The notes: generated by a model from the sequence alone, not told the origin. Shown: positions 45,852 through 54,061, counted from the stretch's first letter. The stretch: 64,000 nt of DNA from Daejeonella sp. JGW-45 (GCF_029360805.1 NZ_JARKNC010000010.1:423287-487286); one strand, 5' to 3'. Made by a program: numbers and translations.

Positions 45852-46219
45852 ACGACAAAATAAAACTGTTTGAAATGGCAAATAAGAAGCTTGCTAATGA
45901 CAGCGGGTTCATTGCTTATTATCTGAAAAAATACCAGGAACTGGAAAGTGTTTCGGCAAATGCTATATGTTCGGAACTAAACTGTTCGGAAGAGAATTAC
46001 CTAAGACTATCCCTGTGTAAAACTCCAGATGCATATGCAGAAGATTTCAGTACAAGAATCAATGACATAAGCCAGCATACTGGCGTGTCTCCTTTTGGGC
46101 TAAGCAAGATCATAAAAAGAGTTGCTAATATTCTTAAACTCTCCGAGAATGTCAGTCCTGCTTTCCTTATGGCTGCACGCGACAAAAAGCGGAATAATGA
46201 TAATGACAAGTCAAACTAA
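45848..46219 (+). CDS. Small partner protein of the ImmA/IrrE gene, HTH-like
   Basis: A 123-residue soluble protein of unknown family. The region SANAICSELNCSEENYLRLS (residues 35-54) followed by a helical SPFGLSKIIKRVANILKL has the look of a degenerate helix-turn-helix regulator, which is the usual partner of an ImmA/IrrE protease. It ends in a basic, flexible tail. It starts in the stop codon of the sigma-like gene (ATGA) and its stop shares one base with the ImmA/IrrE ATG (TAATG), so it is strongly coupled to both. Confidence 0.5.
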   Translation: MNDKIKLFEMANKKLANDSGFIAYYLKKYQELESVSANAICSELNCSEENYLRLSLCKTPDAYAEDFSTRINDISQHTGVSPFGLSKIIKRVANILKLSENVSPAFLMAARDKKRNNDNDKSN

Positions 46220-46974
46220 TGCAGATTGTTAAGCCTCATATCGTAAACATTGCTAGTAATTTTTGGAAAAAGGCTGGGTTAGGTAAAACTCAGCCGGTAG
46301 ACATAAAGGGAGCGGTGTATTTAACGCTTCCAGTAGATGTGGTCGATGACATACCGGAACTGAGCCTAAGAAAAATAGAAAAGTGGCTTATCCAACGAAA
46401 CATTCCTATCTCGATTGATATTGACGATCGTGAAATTCATGGATTCATCCTTACCGCTAATAGTTGTGGCTTTATCTTTATAAATGCAACCGATCCTGAA
46501 GAGGAAAGGAGATATACCCTGGCGCATGAGCTCAGCCATTTTATTCTGGATTATAAGATACCCCGAGATCGTGCTATCGGGAAGCTAGGAACAGCTATCC
46601 TGGAAGTTTTAGATGGTCATCGGGAACCATCACTTGCCGAGAGGATAGATGGCGTACTAACCGCTATTGAAATAAAGCCTTACACACACCTTTTGGAAAA
46701 AAAGGGTGATGGGTCTTTTGAAAGTATGCGGGTGTTCGAGGCGGAAACCGAAGCTGATATGTTGGCCCTGGAACTGATAGCTCCTTGCGCCAAAGTCGTA
46801 AAAGCCGCAAAGAACGGAAAAAGCAAACCTGCTTTTTCTGAATTCAGGAGTAATTGCCACAAAGTCCTGAAAGAAACATATGGTCTGCCGGGATCTATTA
46901 TTGAAGAATATGCTTCACGGATCGCCTATGCAACCACGGGGGGTCCATCACTTTTGACCAAACTTGGATATTGA
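46219..46974 (+). CDS. ImmA/IrrE-family metallo-endopeptidase
   Basis: A 251-residue gluzincin-type zinc protease. The HExxH motif sits at about residues 103-107 in YTLAHELSHFILDY, preceded by the strand GFIFINATDPEEERR, and a downstream acidic stretch EAETEADMLALELIAP near 174 supplies the third ligand region. ImmA/IrrE proteases cleave or release repressors in response to DNA damage or invasion (SOS-like signal in ICEBs1, radiation response in Deinococcus). Here it lies between a sigma-like/HTH-like pair and NurA-HerA, suggesting it triggers the nuclease genes. A 54-nt gap with a palindrome follows. Confidence 0.87.
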   Translation: MQIVKPHIVNIASNFWKKAGLGKTQPVDIKGAVYLTLPVDVVDDIPELSLRKIEKWLIQRNIPISIDIDDREIHGFILTANSCGFIFINATDPEEERRYTLAHELSHFILDYKIPRDRAIGKLGTAILEVLDGHREPSLAERIDGVLTAIEIKPYTHLLEKKGDGSFESMRVFEAETEADMLALELIAPCAKVVKAAKNGKSKPAFSEFRSNCHKVLKETYGLPGSIIEEYASRIAYATTGGPSLLTKLGY

Positions 46975-46979
46975 TGTCG

Positions 46980-46994
46980 AACTTTCGCAAAGTT
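46980..46994. promoter_or_regulatory. Palindrome AACTTT-CGC-AAAGTT before the NurA-like gene
   Basis: A perfect 6-3-6 inverted repeat in the only gap inside the methyltransferase-HerA operon; GTC before it and GAC after it extend the symmetry with one extra base. The words TGTCGAACTTTCG (46975-46987) recur at 50075-50087, before the multiubiquitin gene. It could be the target of the HTH-like protein two genes upstream. Inferred from symmetry only. Confidence 0.5.
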
Positions 46995-47028
46995 GACGGA
47001 ATAGAGTGGCATAACAATAATATTGCTC

Positions 47029-48198
47029 ATGGCTGAGGAAGAAGAAACAATAAACCCAGACGAAACAGCATCGTTAGACGACTTCAAAAAAGCCTATGGA
47101 GAGAATTTTTCCGATACCATAGACATCGATACGTGGAGAGTGGGAGAAAATCTCGCAGAGCTCTATCCTTTGATCGAGAGTGAAATTCTTTCTTCGAAAA
47201 AGGATGAATTAAAGCACCACAAAACCTTACGTGATGATATATTCGTTCGGATTAAGGAAAAGGCCCGCGTCCCACACGCAGGTTTGCATTCAGACATTGA
47301 CATAGATATCATCCAGAAAATCCACAGAGGATTTCTCTTCAACGGTGCGGTTACTGCCTGTGGAAGTGTTAGTGCGGTATACAATTCAGTGCCCATATCA
47401 ATTACTCAAATTGGCGTATGCCTGGTAACCTATCAGGGGCAGCATGGAAGCTATTCACACCGGCTCTTCAGAAGGGATTTGCGCTATAAGAGTGATGATC
47501 CGATAAAAGAGGCATTAAATCTTATTGAAAAACGACAAAGTAGTAGTGACAAATCCGGAATGAGCACATTGGCTATTCGGGGTATAAAAACGTATGCAGA
47601 ATGTGCAATTTTGCTAGATAAATCTGAGTCCAACTGGCTACTTGGCGCAGGCTCTCCTACGCCTTATGAGATGATGACAGGCTTTTGGGCTAGCAGGCCT
47701 GAGATGAAGGATAAATCAATCGCCTTGATGCAAAAGATGATACTCAGCCATCAACGCTTCGTTTATGTGCAGAACAGTTCTCGGAATCAATTGCTATGGA
47801 CATTCGGAAATGCGCTGAATCCATATGAGTTTCTGGTAATAGATACGATGGAAGACAACCTGACACAAATGGTAGAGCTCGGTGGCACGAGAGGTGAATT
47901 CAGGCAATCCTATGAAAAATTCGCAAAAGAAGTGGGGGCAAAGATTGCATATGGAGTATACCGGGTTTCTCAATACTCACAACCCCAAATATTCTATTGC
48001 CACGTGGATCACGTACAGACGGCCGCCTTGATTGCGATGGCAGACGGTGCGTTACAATTGCATAAAGGATCGCCTATGCTTCTGGACTTAGCAGACAACC
48101 TTTGCCAGACGGCATTTGGTAAGAATGACTTTGTTGCATCCATAGATCAGGCACACGCAAAAGCAGATGTCAACCTTCGAGGGAATAATAACATATAA
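47029..48198 (+). CDS. NurA-like protein (predicted DNA end-processing nuclease partner of HerA)
   Basis: A 389-residue protein from ATG 47029 (a TTG at 47023 is an unneeded alternative). Sequence alone is only suggestive of NurA: a strand-rich core ACGSVSAVYNSVPISITQIG near residue 107 in the place of the usual acidic-Gly-Ser active-site strand, and a C-terminal block VDHVQTAALIAMADGAL with KGSPMLLDLADNLC, then QAHAKADV, like the NurA C-terminus. The first position of the DGS motif appears to be Cys, which may mean altered or absent catalysis. The adjacent HerA-like gene (12 nt downstream) is the main support. Confidence 0.55.
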   Translation: MAEEEETINPDETASLDDFKKAYGENFSDTIDIDTWRVGENLAELYPLIESEILSSKKDELKHHKTLRDDIFVRIKEKARVPHAGLHSDIDIDIIQKIHRGFLFNGAVTACGSVSAVYNSVPISITQIGVCLVTYQGQHGSYSHRLFRRDLRYKSDDPIKEALNLIEKRQSSSDKSGMSTLAIRGIKTYAECAILLDKSESNWLLGAGSPTPYEMMTGFWASRPEMKDKSIALMQKMILSHQRFVYVQNSSRNQLLWTFGNALNPYEFLVIDTMEDNLTQMVELGGTRGEFRQSYEKFAKEVGAKIAYGVYRVSQYSQPQIFYCHVDHVQTAALIAMADGALQLHKGSPMLLDLADNLCQTAFGKNDFVASIDQAHAKADVNLRGNNNI

Positions 48199-48210
48199 GA
48201 TACCTATCCG

Positions 48211-50055
48211 ATGAACGAGAACGAGCATATAAAAACTGATGATCAGCCAAGCCGCGATGAAATTCTACAGCGGGAGATTGATGCAAATGGAGGAGAATGG
48301 AAAGACGATCCCAATTGTGTAGGTGCTGCTGGAATGACAATGTTTGATTCATCCAGTAGCCAGGATAATTTGATCACCGTACTTCTGCCAAAGCAGAACG
48401 TAAGAACCATAGGAGCACATTCTCTGGTCGAGATCAGGAGTCGAACAGATCAAAATGGTGGTGATGGAAGGAAATATCGTGGGATAGTCGTAGCTGGTCC
48501 TTTTCACGAGCCTGATGGTATTAAGGCAGATGCTCCGATGATCATTACTACTACGATTCATGGGGCTATTTTTATGCCGAATTTTCACGGCAAAGTCTAT
48601 GTCGAATTAATCGGAGAGTTGAAGGATGGGGCAGTTGTACCTCCAAAGTTTCGTCCTTTACCCAATAGCCCAGTCTTTGTGCTTAGCAATGATGAAACAG
48701 GAGCGGCACTGAATGTGGCGGCTGATCCAGGCATAACTATGGGTATGGCTATCGGACATGATAATATAGAAGTCCAGATACCATCAGATAAAAAGACGGT
48801 TCTTCCTCGCCATATAGGCATCTTAGGTACAACAGGTGGCGGAAAATCAACTACGGTATCAGGATTGATGGCTCAATTCCAACAAAAGAACGTAGCCACA
48901 ATTGTTATCGATACAGAAGGTGAATACACCCAAGTGGATCGTCCAGCTGAGAACGCCAACATGAAGAAAATTCTTGAGAAGCGGGAAATTGCTAACCAGG
49001 GAATCAAAAATATTAAAGTATTTAGCCTCATAGGTAGAGACACACGGGCAGAAAAACCCACTGCAATTGCATCGTTCACAATTAAATTTTCGCGACTTTC
49101 ACCATACGCAGCAGTGGATATAATGGGACTTACAGAGGCACAGTTTGGGAGGTTTTTCAAAGCATATGATGCTGCAAAAAAAATCCTGAAAGAATTGCAG
49201 ATATATCCAAAGAAGGGACAGGAAAGAGAGTCCTTGGAAATTGACGAGCTAGAAACTGGATATCCGGAACTCACTCTCACACTGCTCATAGATGTAGCAG
49301 GCCTGATATTAAATCAGGTTGCTAAAGACACCTCGTCTATTATCAGAACGTCCTTCATGAAGGAAGACGGGAGAAACCCTAAGATTGATGTTATAATCGA
49401 AACAGTGGCTAAGAGTACCGACAATGATAGCAGTTGGAAAGCCTTACTAGGTAAATTGTGGCAGCTGGATAGAACAAAAGTTTTTGATCAGAATGGGGCG
49501 TATGAAATCCCATTTGAGGAATTAATAAAACCTGGTGTTGTATCTATAATAGACTTGCATGATTCGGACTCCAGTATTGTCAACAATATTGTGATCGCAA
49601 CACTATTGCGAGGAGTACAACGGGCACAAGAGGAAGCATACGAAAAAGCAATTGAAGAAAAGAGAAATCCAACCCCCGTCTCGATCATAATAGAAGAAGC
49701 GCATGAATTCCTCTCACGTGAGCGAATTGCAAAAATGTCAAATCTGTTTGAGCAGGTAGCACGAATAGCCCGCAGAGGAAGGAAAAGATGGTTAGGGTTG
49801 GTTTTCGTGACACAACTGCCACAACATCTACCGGATGAAGTGTTGGGATTGATTAATAGCTTTATTTTGCATAAAATAAACGATGCAGCAGTAATCAGCC
49901 GGCTGAAAAGATCTATAGGAGGTGTGGATGACAACCTTTGGAATCGTTTGCCAAGTCTGGCACCGGGTCAGGCTGTTGTTTCCACACCAAGTTTAACACG
50001 TCCGCTATTGGTTGCCATGGATCCCTCCCCTTGCAAGCTTCTTTTAGTTGAATAA
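48211..50055 (+). CDS. HerA-like ATPase (DUF87, FtsK/HerA superfamily)
   Basis: A 614-residue hexameric-type DNA motor. A beta-barrel HAS-like N-terminus (residues 50-190) with IRSRTDQNGGDGRKYRGIVV is followed by Walker A ILGTTGGGKSTTVSGL (about 204-219), VIDTEGEYTQ near 232, Walker B SIIIEEAHEFLSRER near 492 and the arginine-rich ARIARRGRKRWLGLVFVTQLP (near 519; given in part) typical of HerA. With NurA it forms a translocase-nuclease in archaea; bacterial HerA homologues are motors of several anti-phage systems. Final gene of its operon; the ubiquitin-like genes start 187 nt downstream. Confidence 0.9.
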   Translation: MNENEHIKTDDQPSRDEILQREIDANGGEWKDDPNCVGAAGMTMFDSSSSQDNLITVLLPKQNVRTIGAHSLVEIRSRTDQNGGDGRKYRGIVVAGPFHEPDGIKADAPMIITTTIHGAIFMPNFHGKVYVELIGELKDGAVVPPKFRPLPNSPVFVLSNDETGAALNVAADPGITMGMAIGHDNIEVQIPSDKKTVLPRHIGILGTTGGGKSTTVSGLMAQFQQKNVATIVIDTEGEYTQVDRPAENANMKKILEKREIANQGIKNIKVFSLIGRDTRAEKPTAIASFTIKFSRLSPYAAVDIMGLTEAQFGRFFKAYDAAKKILKELQIYPKKGQERESLEIDELETGYPELTLTLLIDVAGLILNQVAKDTSSIIRTSFMKEDGRNPKIDVIIETVAKSTDNDSSWKALLGKLWQLDRTKVFDQNGAYEIPFEELIKPGVVSIIDLHDSDSSIVNNIVIATLLRGVQRAQEEAYEKAIEEKRNPTPVSIIIEEAHEFLSRERIAKMSNLFEQVARIARRGRKRWLGLVFVTQLPQHLPDEVLGLINSFILHKINDAAVISRLKRSIGGVDDNLWNRLPSLAPGQAVVSTPSLTRPLLVAMDPSPCKLLLVE

Positions 50056-50162
50056 ATAAATTTCTTCTTTCCTCTGTCGAACTTTCGGCAGATGCTCGGA
50101 ATAGGTCACTAGAAAGCAATTCTATGTGGCCTTTTTCTTTTATACCATTTTCTCCACTGGCT

Positions 50163-50179
50163 AACCCGAAGACCGGGTT
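50163..50179. promoter_or_regulatory. Hairpin AACCCG-AAGAC-CGGGTT ahead of the ubiquitin-like operon
   Basis: A perfect 6-bp stem with a 5-nt loop in the 187-nt gap between HerA-like and multiubiquitin genes. The gap also contains the word TGTCGAACTTTCG at 50075-50087, shared with the gap before the NurA-like gene. No T-run, so more likely an operator or leader structure than a terminator. Confidence 0.4.
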
Positions 50180-50242
50180 TGCCGAAAAGCCACAGCGGAT
50201 TGCAATCAGCCCATTTCGAACACATTTTAAATTTATATAACA

Positions 50243-50779
50243 ATGACAGACAAGAACAATCCGGCCAATGAAGCCGAGATCATTGATCTGGAAGCCTACA
50301 CCAGGTCAGACAAACAAGTCCCTGTAGGTAAAAGGTACAAAGTAAGGATTGACGGAGAAGATTACGTGTTCGACCACGCGATCGTTACTCGGGAAGAAGT
50401 ATTGCAGAAAGCGCAAAAGAGTCCTGTAGAATGCTTCAGCTTGTACCTGAAGCTCAAAGGCTGCGATTTTGAGTTGATTCGTCCGCACCAGGAAGAGAAT
50501 CTCGCAGAAGGCGGGGTTGAACACTTCATTACCAAGCCACCGATGGTGTATCACTATTTAGTGGATTCCGACCCCGAGACGACTGAGGCTCAGGAAATGA
50601 CTCCAAACCAGATCCTGGCCGACTCAGGGCATACCCCGTTAGCGGAGTATTACCTTGTGCAGATCAACCCCGATGGCAGCCAGACATCTTATGAGCAGAC
50701 CCCGGAAAAGCCGATCCGGATGAAATGTCCGGCCATGAAGTTTTCAGCCATTTTCAAAGGTGAAACTCCTGTATCATGA
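50243..50779 (+). CDS. Multiubiquitin-domain protein (ubiquitin-like modifier)
   Basis: A 178-residue protein with two consecutive beta-grasp-type units: residues 23-98 (RYKVRIDGEDYVFDHAIVTR start, VEHFITKPP end) and 99-178 (YHYLVDSDPETTEAQEMTPN start, KFSAIFKGETPVS end). This is the pattern of bacterial multi-ubiquitin proteins that sit with E2, JAB and E1 genes. Neither unit ends in Gly-Gly; the C-terminus is GETPVS, so if it is conjugated it must be trimmed first, presumably by the JAB domain two genes on. The next gene starts in its stop (ATGA). Confidence 0.85.
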   Translation: MTDKNNPANEAEIIDLEAYTRSDKQVPVGKRYKVRIDGEDYVFDHAIVTREEVLQKAQKSPVECFSLYLKLKGCDFELIRPHQEENLAEGGVEHFITKPPMVYHYLVDSDPETTEAQEMTPNQILADSGHTPLAEYYLVQINPDGSQTSYEQTPEKPIRMKCPAMKFSAIFKGETPVS

Positions 50780-51147
50780 GCAACGCAAAAACAGAGTTCA
50801 TTAGTCAGCTGCAGGCTCTCGGATATACTGCCCGGGAGCTTGCGCATGATTTCGTAGCATTCGACTACGAGATCACAGTCGGAAGATTCATCGGGCAGAA
50901 GGTGGAGCTGGCTTTCCAGCTGAATGTTCCATTTCCGATGAATGCTCCCGGAGGTCCGCACTTTAAGCCGCTGCTTCTGCCAAAAACAGGTGGTGGAGGG
51001 CAACATCCCTTTGGTGCCATTCACGACAGTGCAATAGGACCCGAATGGGAATACTGGAGCCGTCCGTTCGCTCGATGGAACGAGACCGATAAGACCGTCA
51101 AAACCTACATGTCTCACATTCGCCACCTTTTACACACTATTCCATGA
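50776..51147 (+). CDS. E2-like (UBC fold) protein lacking any cysteine
   Basis: A 123-residue protein matching the bacterial E2/UBC family associated with multiubiquitin operons: a helix then beta-meander LAFQLNVPFPMNAPGGPHFK, the HPFGAIHDSAIGPEWEYWSR segment in the position of the catalytic loop, and a C-terminal helix. There is no cysteine anywhere in the protein, so it cannot form an E2-ubiquitin thioester; histidines (H74, H80 region) are conserved-looking instead. It overlaps both neighbours by ATGA. Role may be non-enzymatic or a different chemistry. Confidence 0.75.
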   Translation: MSNAKTEFISQLQALGYTARELAHDFVAFDYEITVGRFIGQKVELAFQLNVPFPMNAPGGPHFKPLLLPKTGGGGQHPFGAIHDSAIGPEWEYWSRPFARWNETDKTVKTYMSHIRHLLHTIP

Positions 51148-52655
51148 AACAATTTACAGTAACTATCACAGACAACGTTAACCAGCAGCTCCTGGATCAC
51201 CTTCTGCGGGAGGATGGACAGGAAGACCTGTGTTTCGCCATCTATGCGCCAAGCAACGGCAATATCCGCAGCGGGGCAATCGTAGCCGAGCTGATCCTGC
51301 CATTGGAAGGTGACCGGGTTGTACATGGCAATGTGGGGTTCATGCCGGCATACTTTGAAAGAGCCTTGCAGGTCGCCCGGAAGAAAAAAGCAGGCCTGGC
51401 GTTTCTGCATTCACACCCTGTACCGGGATGGCAGGGAATGAGCCAGGATGATATAGTAGCCGAAACCAGGATGGCTCCTACCGTAATGGGAGCGACCGAT
51501 CTGCCTCTTCTGGGATTAACTGCTGGGACTGACGGAGCCTGGAGTGCCCGTTTTTGGTTAAAAGATCAGGCACAAAAACGGAAATTTGAGCGATACTGGT
51601 GTCAGAGCGTGAAAGTGCTGGGTAAAGGGCTGAGCATTACCTTCAATGATGCCCTGCTAAAGCCCACCTTCGATAAAGAGAAGCAGCTGCGCACGATCTC
51701 TGCCTGGGGCTCAGCAACTCAGGAAGACCTGTCCCGGCTAAAGATCGGCATTGTCGGTCTTGGAAGTGTCGGCAGCATCGTGGCCGAAATTCTGGCCCGT
51801 ACAGGTATTTCGAACTTCGTACTGATCGACTTCGACCTCGTGGAAGAAAAGAACCTTGACCGGCTGACCAATGTGTTTAAAGACCACATCGGCCGGCAAA
51901 AAGTGGAAGTGATTAGAGAAGCCATTCTACGAAGCGCCACAGCTCCCCGGGTCACCGTAGAGGCATGTCCCTACAGCATTTGTGAGAAAGAGGGCTACTA
52001 CGCCGCACTTGATTGTGATATCCTGTTCAGCTGTGTAGACCGTCCGTGGCCAAGGCAGGTGATCAACTTCATTGCCTATGCGCACTTGGTACCGGTGATT
52101 GATGGCGGTATCCTAGTTCGTACAAACAGGAACAATACGGCTTTAGCCGGAGCTGACTGGAAAGTGCAGACCGTGGGATATAAACGTCCCTGCTTGGAAT
52201 GCCTTGGTCAATACAAAGCGGAAAACGCTACCTTAGAACAATCTGGTATGTTAGATGACCCTTCCTATTTAAAAGGACTGGATAAAGCATCTTTTATCAA
52301 TGCACATGAGAACGTATTTGCCTTCAGTTCTAATCTTGCCTCCCTCGAAGTTTTGCAGATGTTGAGTCTCTTCACCCAGCCATCAGGCATTGCAGACGTT
52401 GGTCAGCAAATGCATCATTTTGTAATTGGGAGAATGAATGTTATTACGAATAATTGTCATGAGAATTGTTTCTTTCTCAGTATTGTAGGAAAAGGAGATT
52501 CTACTGGGATAGAAGTATATGGAGAACATAAAGTGGCAGAAGAAACCAGGAAGAGATTTATAAATTCTATAGCTTCGCCTAAGGAATCGGTCGGCTTTAT
52601 CAATAAAATAAAGGAGAGCCTCCGTCGGTTTTTCCGTAATGTTGAATTGTATTGA
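51144..52655 (+). CDS. JAB peptidase-E1 (ThiF) fusion protein
   Basis: A 503-residue fusion. Residues 1-150 form a JAB/MPN metalloprotease: E49 (IVAELILP), H89 and H91 in FLHSHPVPGWQGMSQDD with S100 and D103, the complete JAMM set. Residues about 190-400 form an E1-like adenylyltransferase: GIVGLGSVGSIVAEIL (ATP site near 200), VLIDFDLVEEKNLDRL (catalytic Asp region) and VPVIDGGILVR. A CLEC pair near 347 may bind zinc. The enzyme could both trim and adenylate the modifier encoded two genes upstream. Overlaps the E2-like gene by 4 bp; convergent with the mobilization genes. Confidence 0.9.
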   Translation: MKQFTVTITDNVNQQLLDHLLREDGQEDLCFAIYAPSNGNIRSGAIVAELILPLEGDRVVHGNVGFMPAYFERALQVARKKKAGLAFLHSHPVPGWQGMSQDDIVAETRMAPTVMGATDLPLLGLTAGTDGAWSARFWLKDQAQKRKFERYWCQSVKVLGKGLSITFNDALLKPTFDKEKQLRTISAWGSATQEDLSRLKIGIVGLGSVGSIVAEILARTGISNFVLIDFDLVEEKNLDRLTNVFKDHIGRQKVEVIREAILRSATAPRVTVEACPYSICEKEGYYAALDCDILFSCVDRPWPRQVINFIAYAHLVPVIDGGILVRTNRNNTALAGADWKVQTVGYKRPCLECLGQYKAENATLEQSGMLDDPSYLKGLDKASFINAHENVFAFSSNLASLEVLQMLSLFTQPSGIADVGQQMHHFVIGRMNVITNNCHENCFFLSIVGKGDSTGIEVYGEHKVAEETRKRFINSIASPKESVGFINKIKESLRRFFRNVELY

Positions 52656-52658
52656 TAA

Positions 52659-53159
52659 TTAGTACCCATCCTCTAACCTCTTTGTTAACCGTTCCATTGC
52701 TTTAGGATCGTGATTATATATGGTATCCGCCCAGTGCGAAATATTTGGGTAGCTTTGTCTTATCATCCTGAATTTAACCGAGTTATCATTCAGTTTCCTA
52801 TTTTCCTTCCAAAGGCTTATAGCAATCCCAACCGAAAGTGCACAGCTTATCAAAAGGATTATTCCGGCAATAATCGATCCTTTCGACCTGTCCGTAAAAT
52901 GATAATAATGCTGTATGGGTATTCTTTTAGGTATAGCGTCAATATTCTTTTGCAGCTCAAGAATCTGCGTCTGGATCTTTACAGCAGGGTAGGCCAGGTT
53001 ATGCCGGGCAATACCTTCTTTCAACTCGCTGAACTGTAAGGTATAATCCGGAATTGTCGGTAGCTCAATTTTCCGGTTTTCCAGTTCCTTCACCTTGTTT
53101 AAAGTCCGCTGGAGAACTTCCTCCAATTCTTCCAGGCGTTGTTCATGTTTGTTGTTCAT
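52659..53159 (-). CDS. Mobilization-region membrane protein with coiled coil
   Basis: A 166-residue protein: an N-terminal coiled coil (NKHEQRLEELEEVLQRTLNK), then one transmembrane segment SIIAGIILLISCALSVGIAI (near residues 95-115) and a C-terminal tail. It starts in the stop of the relaxase gene, the position where Bacteroidota mobilizable elements often carry an accessory protein of this design. Role in transfer (coupling the relaxosome to the membrane) is inferred from position and topology only. Confidence 0.65.
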   Translation of the reverse strand: MNNKHEQRLEELEEVLQRTLNKVKELENRKIELPTIPDYTLQFSELKEGIARHNLAYPAVKIQTQILELQKNIDAIPKRIPIQHYYHFTDRSKGSIIAGIILLISCALSVGIAISLWKENRKLNDNSVKFRMIRQSYPNISHWADTIYNHDPKAMERLTKRLEDGY

Positions 53160-54061
53160 AAAGATCTCCCTTGTGAAATATCGTGTTCTGGTTTCTTTCG
53201 CTTACGTAAATGGCGGTCTACAGGCTCCTCGTATTCTGAAGGCTTAAGCAGCGCGGATAATAAACCAGCTCTTGCTTCTGTACCTGATATGTGAGTCTCA
53301 TGCCTTTTCTGATCAGGAATCTGCTGACCCTTTAACTGGTTTAGCTGTAGCTGCCGGTTCAGGTTGCTGTAGCTTAAGCTGCGGTCAATGGCTGAACCCT
53401 TAAATTTTGCCTCTCCTTTAATAAAGGATACTCCCTGGACTTCGGTACTCCCGCTTTTAAACTTGTATTCCAGGCCTATATCCTGTTTCTTCAGTGCGCT
53501 TTCCAGTTCTCGCCAACTCTTTGATTGTGGTATGGCTTTGCTGATCATATCATACAACTCATAGCGGATCTTGTCAGCGCCGGTGAGCCGTGGGCGGTTC
53601 ACTCGTTCTTTGCCTTTAGCGATATGATAGCTGTGCTTTAAAGTAAGCTGTTTGCATACTTCTGCATTTCGTTTCCATTGAAACTGATCGGATATAGTTT
53701 TTGCCTGGTTATCTACCCGGTTATAGATGATATGGATATGCGGATGCTCCCGGTCGGTATGCTGTACGACTAAACATTGGGTGTTGGCAATCTTCATTTT
53801 CTCAAGGTATTCCTTCGCCCGATCTGCCATCAGGCCCGGATTCAACTTACCCTTGTCTTCCGCGCTCCAGCTTAATACAATATGTCCGACAGCCTGACCA
53901 AGCTCCAGGTTTATCTTGCGCTGCATGTTAAAATCCTGTATGATATGTGGTACGCTATCTGTTCTGATTCCATCGGCATACAGGATCGTTGCCTGATCTC
54001 TTTCCAGGTTGTAACGGACGCATCCGCCGAAGCTTTTTCCGGTTTTAACTTTTCCGATCAT
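53156..54061 (-). CDS. Relaxase/mobilization nuclease (MobA, MOBP-like)
   Basis: A 301-residue nicking relaxase typical of Bacteroidota mobilizable elements. N-terminus MIGKVKTGKSFGGCVRYNLE, with Tyr17 a candidate nucleophile, GHIVLSWSAEDKGKL near 59, and the metal-binding histidines in DREHPHIHIIYNRVD (H106, H108, H110). The C-terminal half is basic and helical. It overlaps mobC by 17 bp upstream and the membrane protein gene downstream; the oriT-like hairpin cluster lies just beyond mobC. Allows transfer by a co-resident conjugative element. Confidence 0.92.
   Translation of the reverse strand: MIGKVKTGKSFGGCVRYNLERDQATILYADGIRTDSVPHIIQDFNMQRKINLELGQAVGHIVLSWSAEDKGKLNPGLMADRAKEYLEKMKIANTQCLVVQHTDREHPHIHIIYNRVDNQAKTISDQFQWKRNAEVCKQLTLKHSYHIAKGKERVNRPRLTGADKIRYELYDMISKAIPQSKSWRELESALKKQDIGLEYKFKSGSTEVQGVSFIKGEAKFKGSAIDRSLSYSNLNRQLQLNQLKGQQIPDQKRHETHISGTEARAGLLSALLKPSEYEEPVDRHLRKRKKPEHDISQGRSL

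Noticed and set aside
44002-50055. BREX, DISARM or Dnd/Ssp system
   Set aside because: No PglZ phosphatase, BrxC-like ATPase, DrmB/DrmC or sulfur-transfer genes are present; the MTase, HerA and protease set does not fit their definitions.
50243-52655. CBASS with ubiquitin-like accessory genes (Cap2/Cap3)
   Set aside because: No cyclase (CD-NTase) or effector gene is adjacent; the modifier is a separate multiubiquitin protein, which fits the stand-alone ubiquitin-like operons instead.
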